Positions 37,006-47,394 of a DNA stretch of 64,000 bases are shown here, piece by piece. How positions within the stretch are numbered: the stretch's first letter is position 1; each line of letters starts with the position of its first letter. The notes beneath the pieces are model-generated. The model was given only the letters and a program-made list of their open reading frames with translations, made no database searches and was not told the DNA's origin. The stretch spans positions 2,121,001 through 2,185,000 of the forward strand of contig NZ_JARBAX010000001.1 of NCBI RefSeq assembly GCF_028807635.1, given 5' to 3'. A program made the position numbers and the translations under genes. The DNA comes from Streptomyces spiramyceticus. GTDB lineage: Bacteria; Actinomycetota; Actinomycetes; Streptomycetales; Streptomycetaceae.

Positions 37006-37847
37006 GACGTGGCATCCCGGCCGTGCAGGAACTCCAGCAGTGCCGCGGTGAGTTCGGCCGGGGCGTCCTCCTGGACCAGGTGGCCCGCGCCCTCGATCGG
37101 TACGAAGGTCGCGCACGGGATCAGGGCGTCCAGCTCCCTGCCCCGGGCGATCGGGATCCACGTGTCGTCCGTGCCCCAGCAGATCAGCACAGGCGGGGCC
37201 AGTTCGCCGTAACGGCGCTGGATTTCGTCGGTGTAGCGCTCGTCGGCCTGGGCGATCTGGCGGTAGAAGGCCGGCTGGCCCAGGTCGCCGAGCCAGGGCT
37301 CCACGAGGCGGTCAAGTACCGCCGGGTGCAGGCCGGGGGAGCTTGCCGACGTGATGTATTCGCGTACGAGCGCACCGTGCAGGGCGGACGGCAGTTGCTC
37401 GAAGACAGCCGGATGTTCTCCGACGAGGCGGAAGAAGGGCGAGCCCCACGGCGCCACCGCCACCGGGTCCACCAGCGCCAGCGCCCGGTAGTGCGCGCCG
37501 TGCAGCAGATGCGCTCGCAGGGCCACCGCGCCGCCGAAGTCGTGGGCGACGATCTGAGGGTCCGGCAGGTTCCAGTGGTCCAGGAGGTCGGCGAAGACAC
37601 GGGCCTGCGCGGCCAGCGACACGTCCTGGCCCGCCGCCTTCTCCGAGGCGCCGTAACCCGGCATGTCCCAGACGTACACGCTGAATCCACGGGCGCCGAG
37701 CGCCCGGGCCACGGCTCGCCACACGTAGGAGGAGAAGGGCGTGCCGTGGAGGAGTACGACGGGCGGGCCGGCCGCGTCGCCCGTCCGGTCCCAGCGGACC
37801 TCTCCCGATGTGCTGGGGAACGTCCTGGTCAGGTGCCATTCGGTCAT
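36996..37847 (-). CDS. Alpha/beta hydrolase with Asp nucleophile (epoxide hydrolase/dehalogenase type)
   Basis: A 283-residue hydrolase with HGTPFSSYVWRAVA, WDMPGYGASEK, and the nucleophile elbow AHDFGGAVA, where Asp replaces the usual Ser, as in haloalkane dehalogenases and epoxide hydrolases. The C-terminal His is in EGAGHLVQEDAP. ATG 37847 follows GAGGGAGAGGG. It precedes and overlaps an S33 hydrolase gene. Confidence 0.85.
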   Translation of the reverse strand: MTEWHLTRTFPSTSGEVRWDRTGDAAGPPVVLLHGTPFSSYVWRAVARALGARGFSVYVWDMPGYGASEKAAGQDVSLAAQARVFADLLDHWNLPDPQIVAHDFGGAVALRAHLLHGAHYRALALVDPVAVAPWGSPFFRLVGEHPAVFEQLPSALHGALVREYITSASSPGLHPAVLDRLVEPWLGDLGQPAFYRQIAQADERYTDEIQRRYGELAPPVLICWGTDDTWIPIARGRELDALIPCATFVPIEGAGHLVQEDAPAELTAALLEFLHGRDATSWR

Positions 37848-37964
37848 GTGCCGTGCCCTCTCCCTCGGCCTCGACCGTACATCCGCGTCGAGGGGCGGTG
37901 ATGAGCCATTCGTGTTGTCATCGATGAAGGAGTGAAAAGCGACGCCCCGAAGGCGGGAGAAATC

Positions 37965-38405
37965 ATGGCCAGGAACAAGCAGCTCAAGGCCCGCGACATC
38001 ATGACCGGCGGCGTGCAGTGCGTCGGCGCGCACCAGTCGCTGTTCGATGCGTCAAGGATGATGCGGGACCTGAATGTCGGCTGCCTGCCCATCTGCGGCG
38101 ACGACAACAGGCTCAAGGGCTTGATCACCGACCGTGACATCGTCATCCAGTGTTGCGCCGAAGGCGTGGACCCGGCGACGGTGCAGGCGGGCACCCTGCA
38201 GGGAGAGGTGCACTGGATCGATGCCGACGCGACCGCCGACGAGGCGCTGGCGACCATGGAACAGCACCAGATCAAGCGTCTGCCGGTGATCGACGTCAAG
38301 GAGGGCCACAGCCTGATCGGAATGATCACCGAGGCGAACCTCGCCAAGAACCTCAGCGACGAGCAGATCGCGGAGTTCGCGACGCGCGTCTACGCGAACG
38401 CCTGA
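37965..38405 (+). CDS. CBS-domain pair protein
   Basis: A 146-residue protein made of two CBS domains (first: ARDIMTGGVQCVGAHQSLFD ... LKGLITDRDIV; second: ATADEALATMEQHQIKRLPV ... LIGMITEANL). CBS pairs bind adenine nucleotides. Such stand-alone proteins are frequent in dormancy and stress regulons. ATG 37965 follows GCGGGAG. Confidence 0.9.
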   Translation: MARNKQLKARDIMTGGVQCVGAHQSLFDASRMMRDLNVGCLPICGDDNRLKGLITDRDIVIQCCAEGVDPATVQAGTLQGEVHWIDADATADEALATMEQHQIKRLPVIDVKEGHSLIGMITEANLAKNLSDEQIAEFATRVYANA

Positions 38406-38427
38406 CAACCACAGTCGGTACACCAGC

Positions 38428-38459
38428 CCCCGGACGGCCGTCGGCCGGCCGTCCCGGGG
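38428..38459. terminator. Bidirectional hairpin terminator
   Basis: CCCCGGACGGCC (38428-38439) pairs with GGCCGTCCCGGGG (38447-38459) with a single bulge, between two convergent genes. Confidence 0.6.
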
Positions 38460-38468
38460 CGCCACCAT

Positions 38469-38771
38469 TCACATGGTCTGTACCCCTGCGGCTGCCAGGC
38501 CCTTCTGGAGGTCGTCGGCGTTCATCACCGGGTGGAGCTCGAACTTCGCGCCGAGCAGTTCGAAGAGCGGCTCCGCGATGGCGGGCATCTCGGAGCTGTC
38601 CTTCATGTCGAAGACGAATGTGCAGCATCGGCAGCCGTTGCTGGGGCCGAAGTAGGCCGCCTCGGGCTTGAGCTTTTCCGTCATCGTTCCCATGAGCTTT
38701 TGCAGTGACCCGTTGTTGATCGCCTGATTCGAGGCCTCGGTGTCCAGCACCGCTCGCAGCATCATCCTCAT
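38469..38771 (-). CDS. Conserved small hypothetical protein
   Basis: A 100-residue soluble protein (MRMMLRAVLDTEASNQAI; AAYFGPSNGCRCCTFVFDMK) with a predicted alpha/beta ferredoxin-like layout and a Cys-x-Cys-Cys cluster at about residues 47-50. Homologues are often mislabelled pantothenate synthetase; nothing here supports that enzyme. ATG 38771 follows AAGGAGAG. Confidence 0.75.
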   Translation of the reverse strand: MRMMLRAVLDTEASNQAINNGSLQKLMGTMTEKLKPEAAYFGPSNGCRCCTFVFDMKDSSEMPAIAEPLFELLGAKFELHPVMNADDLQKGLAAAGVQTM

Positions 38772-38999
38772 CGCACTCTCTCCTTCCGCGCACCAAGACC
38801 GCCGCGGTCCCGTCCGCGCGCGCTGAAGCCCGGTGGCGTCCCGATCAGCCTCGCTTCGGCTGATCAGGGCGGCAACATCTCGGCGACCGTCCGTGAAGGC
38901 GGCGGCCCAGCAGCGCGCCCCCGGCCGGGTGGGGATCCGGACCGAGGGCGCGCGCCTGGGGGGGGTGGCGGTTCTGGGAGTACCTGAAGGTCGGTCGGG

Positions 39000-40493
39000 C
39001 TACTCGTACGCTGCGAACGCCTTCGTGAAGGCCAGCGGCTCCTGCAGGATCGAGCTGCACGTCGCGTCCGCCGTGCCCTGCTCGCCGCCCGGGCACTGCT
39101 TGTCGCGGGTCGAGGACCACATCGACAGCGGGCCGAGGCCCTTCTCCTTGGCGAACTTCACCAGCTGCGTCGCGTCGTCGGGCCGGAAGATCTCCGTCGT
39201 CACGTCATTGACGCCGATCATGGGGGTGACGGCGACCGTTTTCCACGCCGCCGCGTCCGAGAGCCCGAGCACGCCCTTGATCTGGGCCTGCGTCGCTGTC
39301 GCCGCCTGGGTGGCGTACGTACCCATGTCGCCGCTGTACGCCGGTCCGTAGTCCATCGCCATGATGTTGACCGCGTTGATCTTCACGCCGTTCTTCTTGG
39401 CGTCGGCGATCAGGTCCACGCCCGGCTGGGTCAGGCCCTCGGGCATCACCGGCAGGGTGAAGGACACATCCAGGCCGGGGTGCTTCTTCTGGAGCTGGGT
39501 TATCGCCTGCGCGCGGCGGGTGTTGGCGGCCGCGTCCGGGAGCGCCGCGCCCTCGATGTCGAAGTCGACCTTGGTGAGCTTGTACGCGTCCACGACCTTG
39601 CCGTACGCCGCCGCGAGGTCGGTGGCCGAGGAGCAGTTGAGCGCCAGCTCCTTGCCCGCCGCGCCGCCGAAGGAGACCCGTACGTCGCCGCCCTTCGCGC
39701 GCAGCGCACCGATCTGGGAGGCCACCTTGTCGCTCGCCAGGTCGGTCACGCCGCCCCACAGGGGGGCGCAGCTTCCGCCCGAGGTGATGAAGGCCAGGTT
39801 GAACTCCTTCACACCGGTCTTGGCTGCGGTGTCCACCAGGTCGTACGCCGGGTGGAGGGACGTGTCGACGTACGGAGCGAACCGCGCGCCGGCGGCCGTC
39901 GGGGGCGCGGTGGTGGGAGCCGGGGTGGTGGGAGGCTTGGTGGTCGGCGGCGCGGTCGTCGGGGGCTTCTGCGACGGCGTCGGCTTCTCGGACGGTGTCG
40001 GCTTGCCCGTCGGCGTGGGCTGTTCGGTGGGGCGTCCGCTGGGCTGCGGTGCCGGGCTGTCGCCGGCCGAGCACTTGGCCTGGTTGATGAGGCAGTTGGC
40101 GGGGGCGCCCGCCTTGCCGTCCGCCGAGGTCACGAAGCCGACGGTGACCGACGCGCCGGGCGCGAGCTCCTCGTTCCAGCTCGCGGGCTTCACGGTGACG
40201 TGCTGCCCCTTGACGGTGTGTTCGCCGTTCCAGAGGGAGCCGATCTTCGTGCCCGCCGGCAGGTCGAATTCGAGCGTCCAGTCCGACTGGGCCTTGCCGG
40301 TGTCGTTGGTGACGACGTACTGGCCGGTGTAACCGCCGTTCCAGTCACTGGTCTTGGTGTAGGCGGCGCCGACCGCGGCGGCCTGCGCCGTCCCTGCGAA
40401 CGCGAACGCCGCGCCACCGATCACTGCCGCGGCGACCACCGCGCCGACGGCCTTGGTCCTGCCGCTCGCCCTGCGCCGGTGCGTACTGCTCAT
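39000..40493 (-). CDS. Secreted chitinase, CBM2 plus GH18
   Basis: A 497-residue secreted protein: signal peptide (~1-38), CBM2 chitin/cellulose-binding domain (~40-140: SDWNGGYTGQYVVTNDTGKA), a Pro/Thr-rich linker (~145-200) and a GH18 domain (~205-497). The catalytic motif is VDFDIEG, with the proton-donor Glu in DxDxE. The GH18 part resembles the short bifunctional chitinase/lysozyme type of Streptomyces. It should generate chito-oligosaccharides for the GH20 enzyme at 20817. Confidence 0.9.
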   Translation of the reverse strand: MSSTHRRRASGRTKAVGAVVAAAVIGGAAFAFAGTAQAAAVGAAYTKTSDWNGGYTGQYVVTNDTGKAQSDWTLEFDLPAGTKIGSLWNGEHTVKGQHVTVKPASWNEELAPGASVTVGFVTSADGKAGAPANCLINQAKCSAGDSPAPQPSGRPTEQPTPTGKPTPSEKPTPSQKPPTTAPPTTKPPTTPAPTTAPPTAAGARFAPYVDTSLHPAYDLVDTAAKTGVKEFNLAFITSGGSCAPLWGGVTDLASDKVASQIGALRAKGGDVRVSFGGAAGKELALNCSSATDLAAAYGKVVDAYKLTKVDFDIEGAALPDAAANTRRAQAITQLQKKHPGLDVSFTLPVMPEGLTQPGVDLIADAKKNGVKINAVNIMAMDYGPAYSGDMGTYATQAATATQAQIKGVLGLSDAAAWKTVAVTPMIGVNDVTTEIFRPDDATQLVKFAKEKGLGPLSMWSSTRDKQCPGGEQGTADATCSSILQEPLAFTKAFAAYE

Positions 40494-40650
40494 CGCGTGC
40501 CTGCCTCTGCGTTTACGGGGATACCCGTGCGTACGAAGTGGGGATACGGCAGCACGCTAGCGAGCCAGAAACGGGCAAATGGAAGGTTTGAGGCATGGGT
40601 TCAGGATCTTAGGGCGCCTTTAAGGAAGGCATGGGAGCCCTTTAAGTGCT

Positions 40651-42062
40651 CTAGATCTTCAGGCCCGCAGGCCGTTTCCCCGCGCCGCGCCTGCTCCGCC
40701 CGAGCCGGTGGCCGTGCCCGTGCCGGCCGTCCGACGCGGTACGCCCGTCGAGGCCGATCCAGATACGGACCTCCGTACCGCCGAGCACGGAATGCCCGAT
40801 GCGTACGTCGCCACCCGTCGACTCGGCGACGCGGCGCACGATGTCCAGGCCGAGGCCGGTCGATCCGTCCTTGCCGCCGCTGTTGCCGCGCACCAGCGCC
40901 GCCTTCGGGTCGGAGATGCCGGGACCCGCGTCGGACACGAGGACGATCACGGCGTCGTCCCCGTTGTGCACGTCGACCGAGAAGGCCGTGCCCAGGGGCG
41001 TGTGCCGGAAGACGTTGCCGAGCAACGCGTCGAGCGCGGCGGCCAGTTCGGGCCGGGCGACCGGGATGCGCACCGGACGGTCGACGCCCGCCAGGCGCAC
41101 CTTTCTGCCCTCGTCCTCCGCGAGCGCCGACCAGAAGTCCATGCGTTCGCGTACGACTTCGGACACGTCGCAGCCCGCACCCGGGCCGGCAGCACCCTGC
41201 GTCTGCGAGCGCTGCTCGCGCGCCGTACGGATGATCGTGTCGACCTCGCGTTCCAGCTGCTCGACGGCGGCCCTGGTCTGCTCGGCGGCCGGGCCCTCGC
41301 CCAGTGAGGCGGCGTTGAGGCGCAGCACGGTCAGCGGGGTGCGGAGCCGGTGCGACAGGTCTGCGGCCAGCTCCCGCTCGTTGGCGAGGAGCTGTACGAC
41401 CTGGTCGGCCATGGAGTTGAACGCGGCGGCCGCCGACCGCAGCTCGGTCGGCCCCTCCTCGGGGACGCGTACGCCGAGCCTGCCCTCCCCCAGGTCGTGC
41501 GCGGCGCCCGCGAGCCGCTGGGCGGGCTGGACCATGCGTACGCCGAGCCGGTCGGCGACCGCCACCGAGCCGACGATGAGCGCGAGGCCCACCCCGGAGA
41601 GGACGAGCCAGGCGGTGGCCACGCCATTGCTGACGTCGCCCTCGGGCACGTACACCTCGACGACGGCGATCCGGCCGCTGGCCACGGCGGTGGGCTGGAG
41701 CAGCGCGTAGCCGCCGGGCACCTCCGATATGGAGGCGCGGCCGATCCGCCGGGTGGTCTCCAGGTCCTGCTGCGCGGCCCGGCGCCGCCCGATCTCCAAC
41801 GGTACGCTGCCGGGTTCGTCGGTGGCCGGGACGTGCACGGCCATCCGGCCTGCGATGCCGACCTCGGTGGTCTGGACGGCCCGGTCGAGCGAGTCGCGGT
41901 CGGTGGTGATGGAGAGAGTGGGGCCGATGGCCGCCGCCCAGCGTTCGGCGTTGGAGAAGGCCCTGTCCCTGGCCATCTCCTTGATGACGAGGCCGAGCGG
42001 TACGGCGAAGGCCACCACGACCATCACGGTCACGGCCAGGCACACCTTGACGAGCGCCCACC

Positions 42063-42066
<4 letters not shown>
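40651..42066 (-). CDS. Two-component sensor histidine kinase
   Basis: A 471-residue membrane kinase: first TM ~8-30, extracytoplasmic sensor ~31-155, second TM ~157-180, HAMP, then HisKA with ADLSHRLRTPLTVLRL (phospho-His) and HATPase_c with LLGNVFRHTP (N box), DAGPGI and GSTGLGLDIV. The start ATG 42066 overlaps the stop of its response-regulator gene (ATGA). The sensed signal is unknown. Confidence 0.92.
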
Positions 42067-42752
<686 letters not shown>

Positions 42753-42852
42753 GGGCGGCACCGTACGCCATACGGGTGAGCGGAGGCTGCCCTGATCCAC
42801 GGTGCAGCCCCCAGGGTCCCCCCTGGGACAGGGGCGGTACGGGTGGTGCAGT

Positions 42853-43440
42853 ATGGCCCCGATGCAACGAGGACTCGTACATGCCATGGCGTGGTCGCTC
42901 GCCACGGGCGCGGCGGTCACGCTGTCCTGGTGGGGCGTGCACACGGTGATGGCGGGCACGGCGTACGACCCTCCGCAGGCCCTTCCGCTCCCGGCCGACC
43001 TGCCCTCGCAGGACAGCACCGCGCAGGGGGCCGAGCCGCAGGCGTCCTCGACGCGGCGGCCCGACGAGAAGGCCACAGGCAAGACCCCTTCGGGCACACC
43101 GAGCCGCCCCGGTTCGGCGTCAAGCCCGAAGGACAGGGCCACCGCGACGCCGAGCCGTACGCCGTCCGCGTCCGCGAGCCCCTCCGGGCCCGCGTCGCCG
43201 GGGACAGGGTCCGAATCCGGTGAGGTGAAGAGCTACAAGACCGACGGCGGCCGGGTCACCTTCGATATGGGCAAGAGCTCGGCGACCCTGGTATCGGCGA
43301 CGCCCGCGACGGGCTGGTCGATGCAGGTCTGGAAGAACACGACGTGGATCCGGGTGGAGTTCGCGGCGGACGGGGGCGCCATCACGGTCTTCTGCACCTG
43401 GCACGACCACGAACCGACGGTCGAGATCATCAAGTCCTGA
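42853..43440 (+). CDS. Secreted or membrane-anchored protein, Ser/Pro-rich
   Basis: A 195-residue protein with one N-terminal hydrophobic segment (AMAWSLATGAAVTLSWWG), a long Pro/Ser/Thr/Ala-rich spacer (~50-125), and a compact C-terminal domain of ~65 residues (GRVTFDMGKSSATLVSATPA; VWKNTTWIRVEFAADGGAI). It is divergent from the two-component operon, which suggests cell-envelope sensing. ATG 42853 or 42862 is the start. No family is recognised. Confidence 0.75.
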   Translation: MAPMQRGLVHAMAWSLATGAAVTLSWWGVHTVMAGTAYDPPQALPLPADLPSQDSTAQGAEPQASSTRRPDEKATGKTPSGTPSRPGSASSPKDRATATPSRTPSASASPSGPASPGTGSESGEVKSYKTDGGRVTFDMGKSSATLVSATPATGWSMQVWKNTTWIRVEFAADGGAITVFCTWHDHEPTVEIIKS

Positions 43441-43454
43441 CCGGAGCTACGGAG

Positions 43455-44321
43455 CTACTTGAAGACCGACGGCGGCGGCTCCGGCGAAGGCTTCGCGCCC
43501 GCGTCCGTGACGACCGCCGCGCCGCCCGTGAAGTCCGCCAGCTCCCGCCCGTGTTCCACCCGCCCGGGGTGCGGGTCGGTCGCGATGCGGCGGGTCAGTT
43601 CGGCGAGGGGCAGCGTACGGTCCGAGCCCAGCAGCACCGCATTGCCGAAGCGGCGGCCGCGCAGCACGGCGGGGTCGGCGGCCAGTGCGAGGTCGGGGAA
43701 GACGGCGGCGGCGGTGGCGATCTGGCCGCGCAGGTACGCGAGTGGCGGGCCGTCGGCGATGTTGGCGGCGTAGAAACCACCGGGCTTGAGCACCCGCCGT
43801 ACGTCGTCCAGGAATTCGGTGCTGGTGAGGTGGGCCGGGGTACGGGCGCCGCTGAACACGTCCGCGATCAGCAGGTCCGCCCAGTCGTCCGCGATCTTCG
43901 CGAGTCCGGCGCGGGCATCGACCGAGCGGACTCTGATCCGGGCGTTGGCGTCCAACGGGAGTTCCCTGCGGACCAGTTGGACGAGTGCCGCGTCCACTTC
44001 CACGATCTGCTGGGTGGAGCGGGGGCGGGTGGCGGCGACGTAACGGGCGAGGGTGAAAGCTCCGCCGCCCAGGTGCAGGACCTGGACCGGCTGCCCCTGC
44101 GGGGCGGCGAGGTCGGCGATGTGGCCGAGCCTGCGCTGATACGCGAAGTCGAGGTGGGAGGGGTCGTCGAGGTCCACGTGGGACTGCGGGGCTCCGTCGA
44201 TGAGGAGGGTGCGGCCGCGCGGACGGTCCCGGTCGGGTATCAGCTCGGCGAGTCCGCCGTCGACCTGCTCGACGACTGGCTCGGGGGCGGCGCGCTCGCG
44301 CCGTCTCTTGTTCTTTGCCAC
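43455..44321 (-). CDS. Spermidine synthase-like methyltransferase-fold protein
   Basis: A 288-residue protein of the spermidine synthase superfamily: SHLDFAYQRRLGHIADLA, the SAM/dcSAM motif VQVLHLGGGAFTLARYV, IVEVDAALVQLVRREL, and LLIADVFSGARTP. The Asp pattern needed for true polyamine transfer is not clearly kept, so its activity is uncertain. GTG 44321 starts the reading frame. Confidence 0.82.
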   Translation of the reverse strand: MAKNKRRRERAAPEPVVEQVDGGLAELIPDRDRPRGRTLLIDGAPQSHVDLDDPSHLDFAYQRRLGHIADLAAPQGQPVQVLHLGGGAFTLARYVAATRPRSTQQIVEVDAALVQLVRRELPLDANARIRVRSVDARAGLAKIADDWADLLIADVFSGARTPAHLTSTEFLDDVRRVLKPGGFYAANIADGPPLAYLRGQIATAAAVFPDLALAADPAVLRGRRFGNAVLLGSDRTLPLAELTRRIATDPHPGRVEHGRELADFTGGAAVVTDAGAKPSPEPPPSVFK

Positions 44322-44345
44322 GCAGCCAGTATCGGCTCACCCGGC

Positions 44346-44846
44346 TCAGCGGACGCGGTCGGCCGCCTCGATCAGGCGGGCGGCCTCGCCGAGTGCGGCC
44401 CTGAGCACGGCCGGGTCGGTCACGGGGCCGGTGTCGGTGGGGGGCAGCAGCCAGCCGGTGCCGGTGACGGGCGGCTCCGGCAGCGCGTCCGCCCGGCCGC
44501 CGTCCGGGCGGCGGAGGCCTTCCTGGATGCGCAGGCCGCGCCCCAGGGTCTGCGTACAGGCGCTGCCCGGCATGTCCCAGGCATCGGCGGTTCCCGGGGG
44601 CACAAGGAAGCCGACGGTGTCGCAGGGGCCGTCGTGCAGGACGGGGCCGACGGCGGGCGCGGAGCCGCGGCGGATGATGTCGACCGCTTCGAGGCCCTGG
44701 CGGGCGGGGACCGTGACCAGATCGCACGGCTCGGCACCCGGGCTCCCCACGGCCGGCGGGGCTGCGCTGAACTCGTGGGTGGGCGTGTGCTGAGCCGTCG
44801 TCCGTGAGCCGCTGATCTCCGTGCCGACTTCCATGGCTTCCAACAA
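44346..44846 (-). CDS. Hypothetical protein, Prim-Pol-like remnant?
   Basis: A 166-residue protein; TTG 44846 is chosen because GAGGAGGG lies 5 nt upstream (ATG 44834 is the alternative). The stretches CDLVTVPARQGLEAVDIIRR, VGFLVPPGTAD and TGTGWLLPPTDTGPVTDP resemble the pattern (FDVV-VPA-G...LF-PGTA) of bifunctional primase/polymerase-like proteins of Streptomyces, and the same pattern occurs in the gene at 53578. No catalytic motif can be assigned. It lies 24 bp upstream of the spermidine synthase-like gene on the same strand. Confidence 0.6.
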   Translation of the reverse strand: MLEAMEVGTEISGSRTTAQHTPTHEFSAAPPAVGSPGAEPCDLVTVPARQGLEAVDIIRRGSAPAVGPVLHDGPCDTVGFLVPPGTADAWDMPGSACTQTLGRGLRIQEGLRRPDGGRADALPEPPVTGTGWLLPPTDTGPVTDPAVLRAALGEAARLIEAADRVR

Positions 44847-45068
44847 GGGAACCCTCCTCGCTCGAGTGGGAGCCGCGCTCCCTCTCCCCATGCTTCAACG
44901 CGCGGCGGTGTCAACAGCTACGGCGGCACGCCGCCGCAAAGGATGGCAGTTCATGGCGGATCGCGGGTGAGATATCCGTTTTGTAGCGAAACTCTGCGTG
45001 TGCGGGTTGTCACAGCCGGTACCTTCTTGCTCCGCCGAAGCACGCGAATGTTGCGGGAGGGCTTGGCC

Positions 45069-46427
45069 ATGCAGAACAACGACTTCCGCCGCCTGCGAGG
45101 GTCACGTTCACCGGCCGAATTCGCCGCCGCGGTCCGCCGGGCGGCGCGGGAGATCGGTGAACAAGTCGCGTGCGACGCCCGCTACATCGGGCGCGTGGAG
45201 GCCGGCGAGATCCGCTGTCCCAACTACGCGTACGAGCGCGTCTTCCTGTCCATGTTCCCCGGCCTGACGCTGGCGGACCTGGGCTTCTCGGCCCGCGAAA
45301 CGGTACGGGGCAGGGGGGCGCGCGGCAGGGGCGATGACGCCCCCGCCGACCCCACGATCCATAGCAACGAGGAGAGCGACGTGCTGCGTCGCGCATTCAT
45401 GACCAGCGGTACCGTCACCATGGCGGCCGCATCCCTGGGACTCGGCAGTGCGCCGAGCACACCAGCATCCGTATCCAGTACGCCGATTACGTCCGGGATT
45501 GCGTCCGGTACGCACCGCCGGGTCGGCGAGGCCGAGGTCGGCGCCGTGGAGGACGCCGTGCGACACATCCGGCTGCTCGACGACCGGCACGGCGCCGACG
45601 GCCTCTACAAGCGGGCCGCACAGCCGCTGCGTACCGCGTACGCCCTGCTCGACGCGAGTACGACGTCCCGCCAGTCGATGGCCGACCGGCTGCACACCGG
45701 CGCGGGCGAACTCGCCCTCTCCGTCGGCTGGCTGGCGCACGATTCGGGCCGCTTCGACGACGCACGCTCGCACTACGCGGAGGCGCTGGCCACGGCGCGC
45801 GTGGCCGGTGACGCGGCGCTGGAGGCGCACGCGTTCAGCAACTCGGCGTTCCTGGCGCGTGACACGGGCCGGCCGCGCGAGGCGGTGCGCGCGGCCCAGG
45901 CGGGGCAGCGCGCGGCGCAGCATGTCGCTTCGCCGCGGCTGCTCTCGCTGCTGACGCTGCGCGAGGCGGGCGGCTGGGCCGGGCTCGGCGACCGTACGGG
46001 CTGCGAACAGGCCCTGGCCCGCGCCAAGTCGCTCTTCGAGCGCGGCCGCGCGGAGGCCGATCCGGAGTGGATGAGCTTCTTCGGCGAGGCCGAACTGGAG
46101 GGCCTGGAGGCGCAGTGCTGGTCGGCGCTGGGCGACTGGTCCCGGGCGGCCCGTCACGCGCGGCGCGCGGCGGCTCTCCAGGACCCGCACTTCACCCGGA
46201 ACCTCGCCCTGTACAGCGCGGAGCTCGCCGACGACCTGGCGCGGGCGGGGGCGCCGGACGAGGCGGCGGCGGTGGGGCAGGGGGTGCTGGATCTGCTGGA
46301 GGAGGTGCAGTCGTCCCGGGTCCAGACGATGCTTACGGCAACAAGCCGCGTGCTGCTCCCGCACGGCCGCTCACCGTCGGTGGCACCGTTCCTCACACGC
46401 CACACGGAGGCGGTGCGCGGGGCGTAG
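45069..46427 (+). CDS. HTH regulator with TPR-like C-terminal region
   Basis: A 452-residue protein. The N-terminal Xre-like HTH (FRRLRGSRSPAEFAAAVRRA; CDARYIGRVEAGEIRCPNYA) is followed by a hydrophobic Ala/Thr/Ser-rich stretch (~100-145) and helical TPR-like repeats to the end (GWLAHDSGRFDDARSHYAEA; FSNSAFLARDTGRPREAVRA). This layout is shared by many Streptomyces developmental or antibiotic regulators (NsdA-like). ATG 45069 follows GGGAGGG. Confidence 0.82.
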   Translation: MQNNDFRRLRGSRSPAEFAAAVRRAAREIGEQVACDARYIGRVEAGEIRCPNYAYERVFLSMFPGLTLADLGFSARETVRGRGARGRGDDAPADPTIHSNEESDVLRRAFMTSGTVTMAAASLGLGSAPSTPASVSSTPITSGIASGTHRRVGEAEVGAVEDAVRHIRLLDDRHGADGLYKRAAQPLRTAYALLDASTTSRQSMADRLHTGAGELALSVGWLAHDSGRFDDARSHYAEALATARVAGDAALEAHAFSNSAFLARDTGRPREAVRAAQAGQRAAQHVASPRLLSLLTLREAGGWAGLGDRTGCEQALARAKSLFERGRAEADPEWMSFFGEAELEGLEAQCWSALGDWSRAARHARRAAALQDPHFTRNLALYSAELADDLARAGAPDEAAAVGQGVLDLLEEVQSSRVQTMLTATSRVLLPHGRSPSVAPFLTRHTEAVRGA

Positions 46428-46444
46428 GTCCGGCCGGGCTCTCA

Positions 46445-46478
46445 ACGCCGGACGGGCTGATTTCAGCCCGTCCGGCGT
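46445..46478. terminator. Bidirectional hairpin, dispersed ACGCCGGACGGGCTG repeat
   Basis: ACGCCGGACGGGCTG and its reverse complement form a perfect 15-bp stem with a 4-nt loop between convergent genes. A single arm (CTCAAACGCCGGACGGGCTG) recurs at 49591-49610, so this is a repeat family used as a terminator. Confidence 0.8.
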
Positions 46479-46571
46479 TTGAGGACCACGACCGAAGAGC
46501 GTCCGGGGGCCGGCCCACCGGTTTCGGGGAGGGGCGGGGAACAGCGCCGCAGGCAACCCGCAGCGCCTGCG

Positions 46572-47168
46572 TCACCCGGCCATGTGACCCGTATCGTTCC
46601 AGCGCTCGATCGCCGGCGCGTCGTAAGCCCACCCCAGCACCGACAGCGACGTCGGATCCAGACGGATACGCGCGGCGAACGACACGTCCTCGCCGATCCA
46701 CCGCGCACCCAGCGCCCGCAGAATGTGCCCGTGCGCGAAGACCAGCACATCGCGCTCCGCCGACCGCGCCCACGCGATCACCTCGTCCGCACGGTCCGAA
46801 AGCTCCGCGAGGGTCTCGCCGTCCGGCACTCCGTCGCGCCAGATGAACCAGCCGGGCTGCCGCGCCTTGATCTCGGCCGGCGTCATGCCTTCGTACGCCC
46901 CGTAGTCCCACTCCATCAGCGCGTCCCAGGGCTGCGCCCTGTCTCCGAACCCGGCGATCTCGCAGGTCTCGCTCGCCCTCAGGAGCGGGCTGGTGCGTAC
47001 CTCGACGCCGGGCAGTCCGTCGAGCGGGGCGCGGTGCAGCCGCTCGCCGAGCAGCTTGGCGCCGCGGCGGCCCTCGTCGAGCAGAGGGATGTCGGTCCTG
47101 CCGGTGTGCTTGCCGGACAGCGACCACTCCGTCTGTCCGTGCCGGGCCAGCAGGATGCGCGGTGCCAT
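46572..47168 (-). CDS. Histidine phosphatase family protein (phosphoglycerate mutase-like)
   Basis: A 198-residue branch-1 histidine phosphatase with the RHG motif [20 protein letters not shown], Arg in [13 protein letters not shown], the acidic [11 protein letters not shown], and [17 protein letters not shown] with the second catalytic His. ATG 47168 follows GGAGA. The substrate is not predictable. Confidence 0.88.
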   Translation of the reverse strand: MAPRILLARHGQTEWSLSGKHTGRTDIPLLDEGRRGAKLLGERLHRAPLDGLPGVEVRTSPLLRASETCEIAGFGDRAQPWDALMEWDYGAYEGMTPAEIKARQPGWFIWRDGVPDGETLAELSDRADEVIAWARSAERDVLVFAHGHILRALGARWIGEDVSFAARIRLDPTSLSVLGWAYDAPAIERWNDTGHMAG

Positions 47169-47394
47169 GACGATGTCTCCCTGGACGGTGCTGGACGGTG
47201 ATGGTGCCGGTGATGGTGCCGGTGACGGTGCGACAGAAGGAGCCGCCTGCACCATCATCGCGCACCCGCTCCGAGGGCGGCCTCGTGGGCACCTCCCGGG
47301 CAACCCCCCGGGCCATCTCCGCGTCCCTTCCCCTACGCACCCTGTGCGTGCACTGTTCACATACACCGTACGGCTGGATATGGAGAGCGTCCGG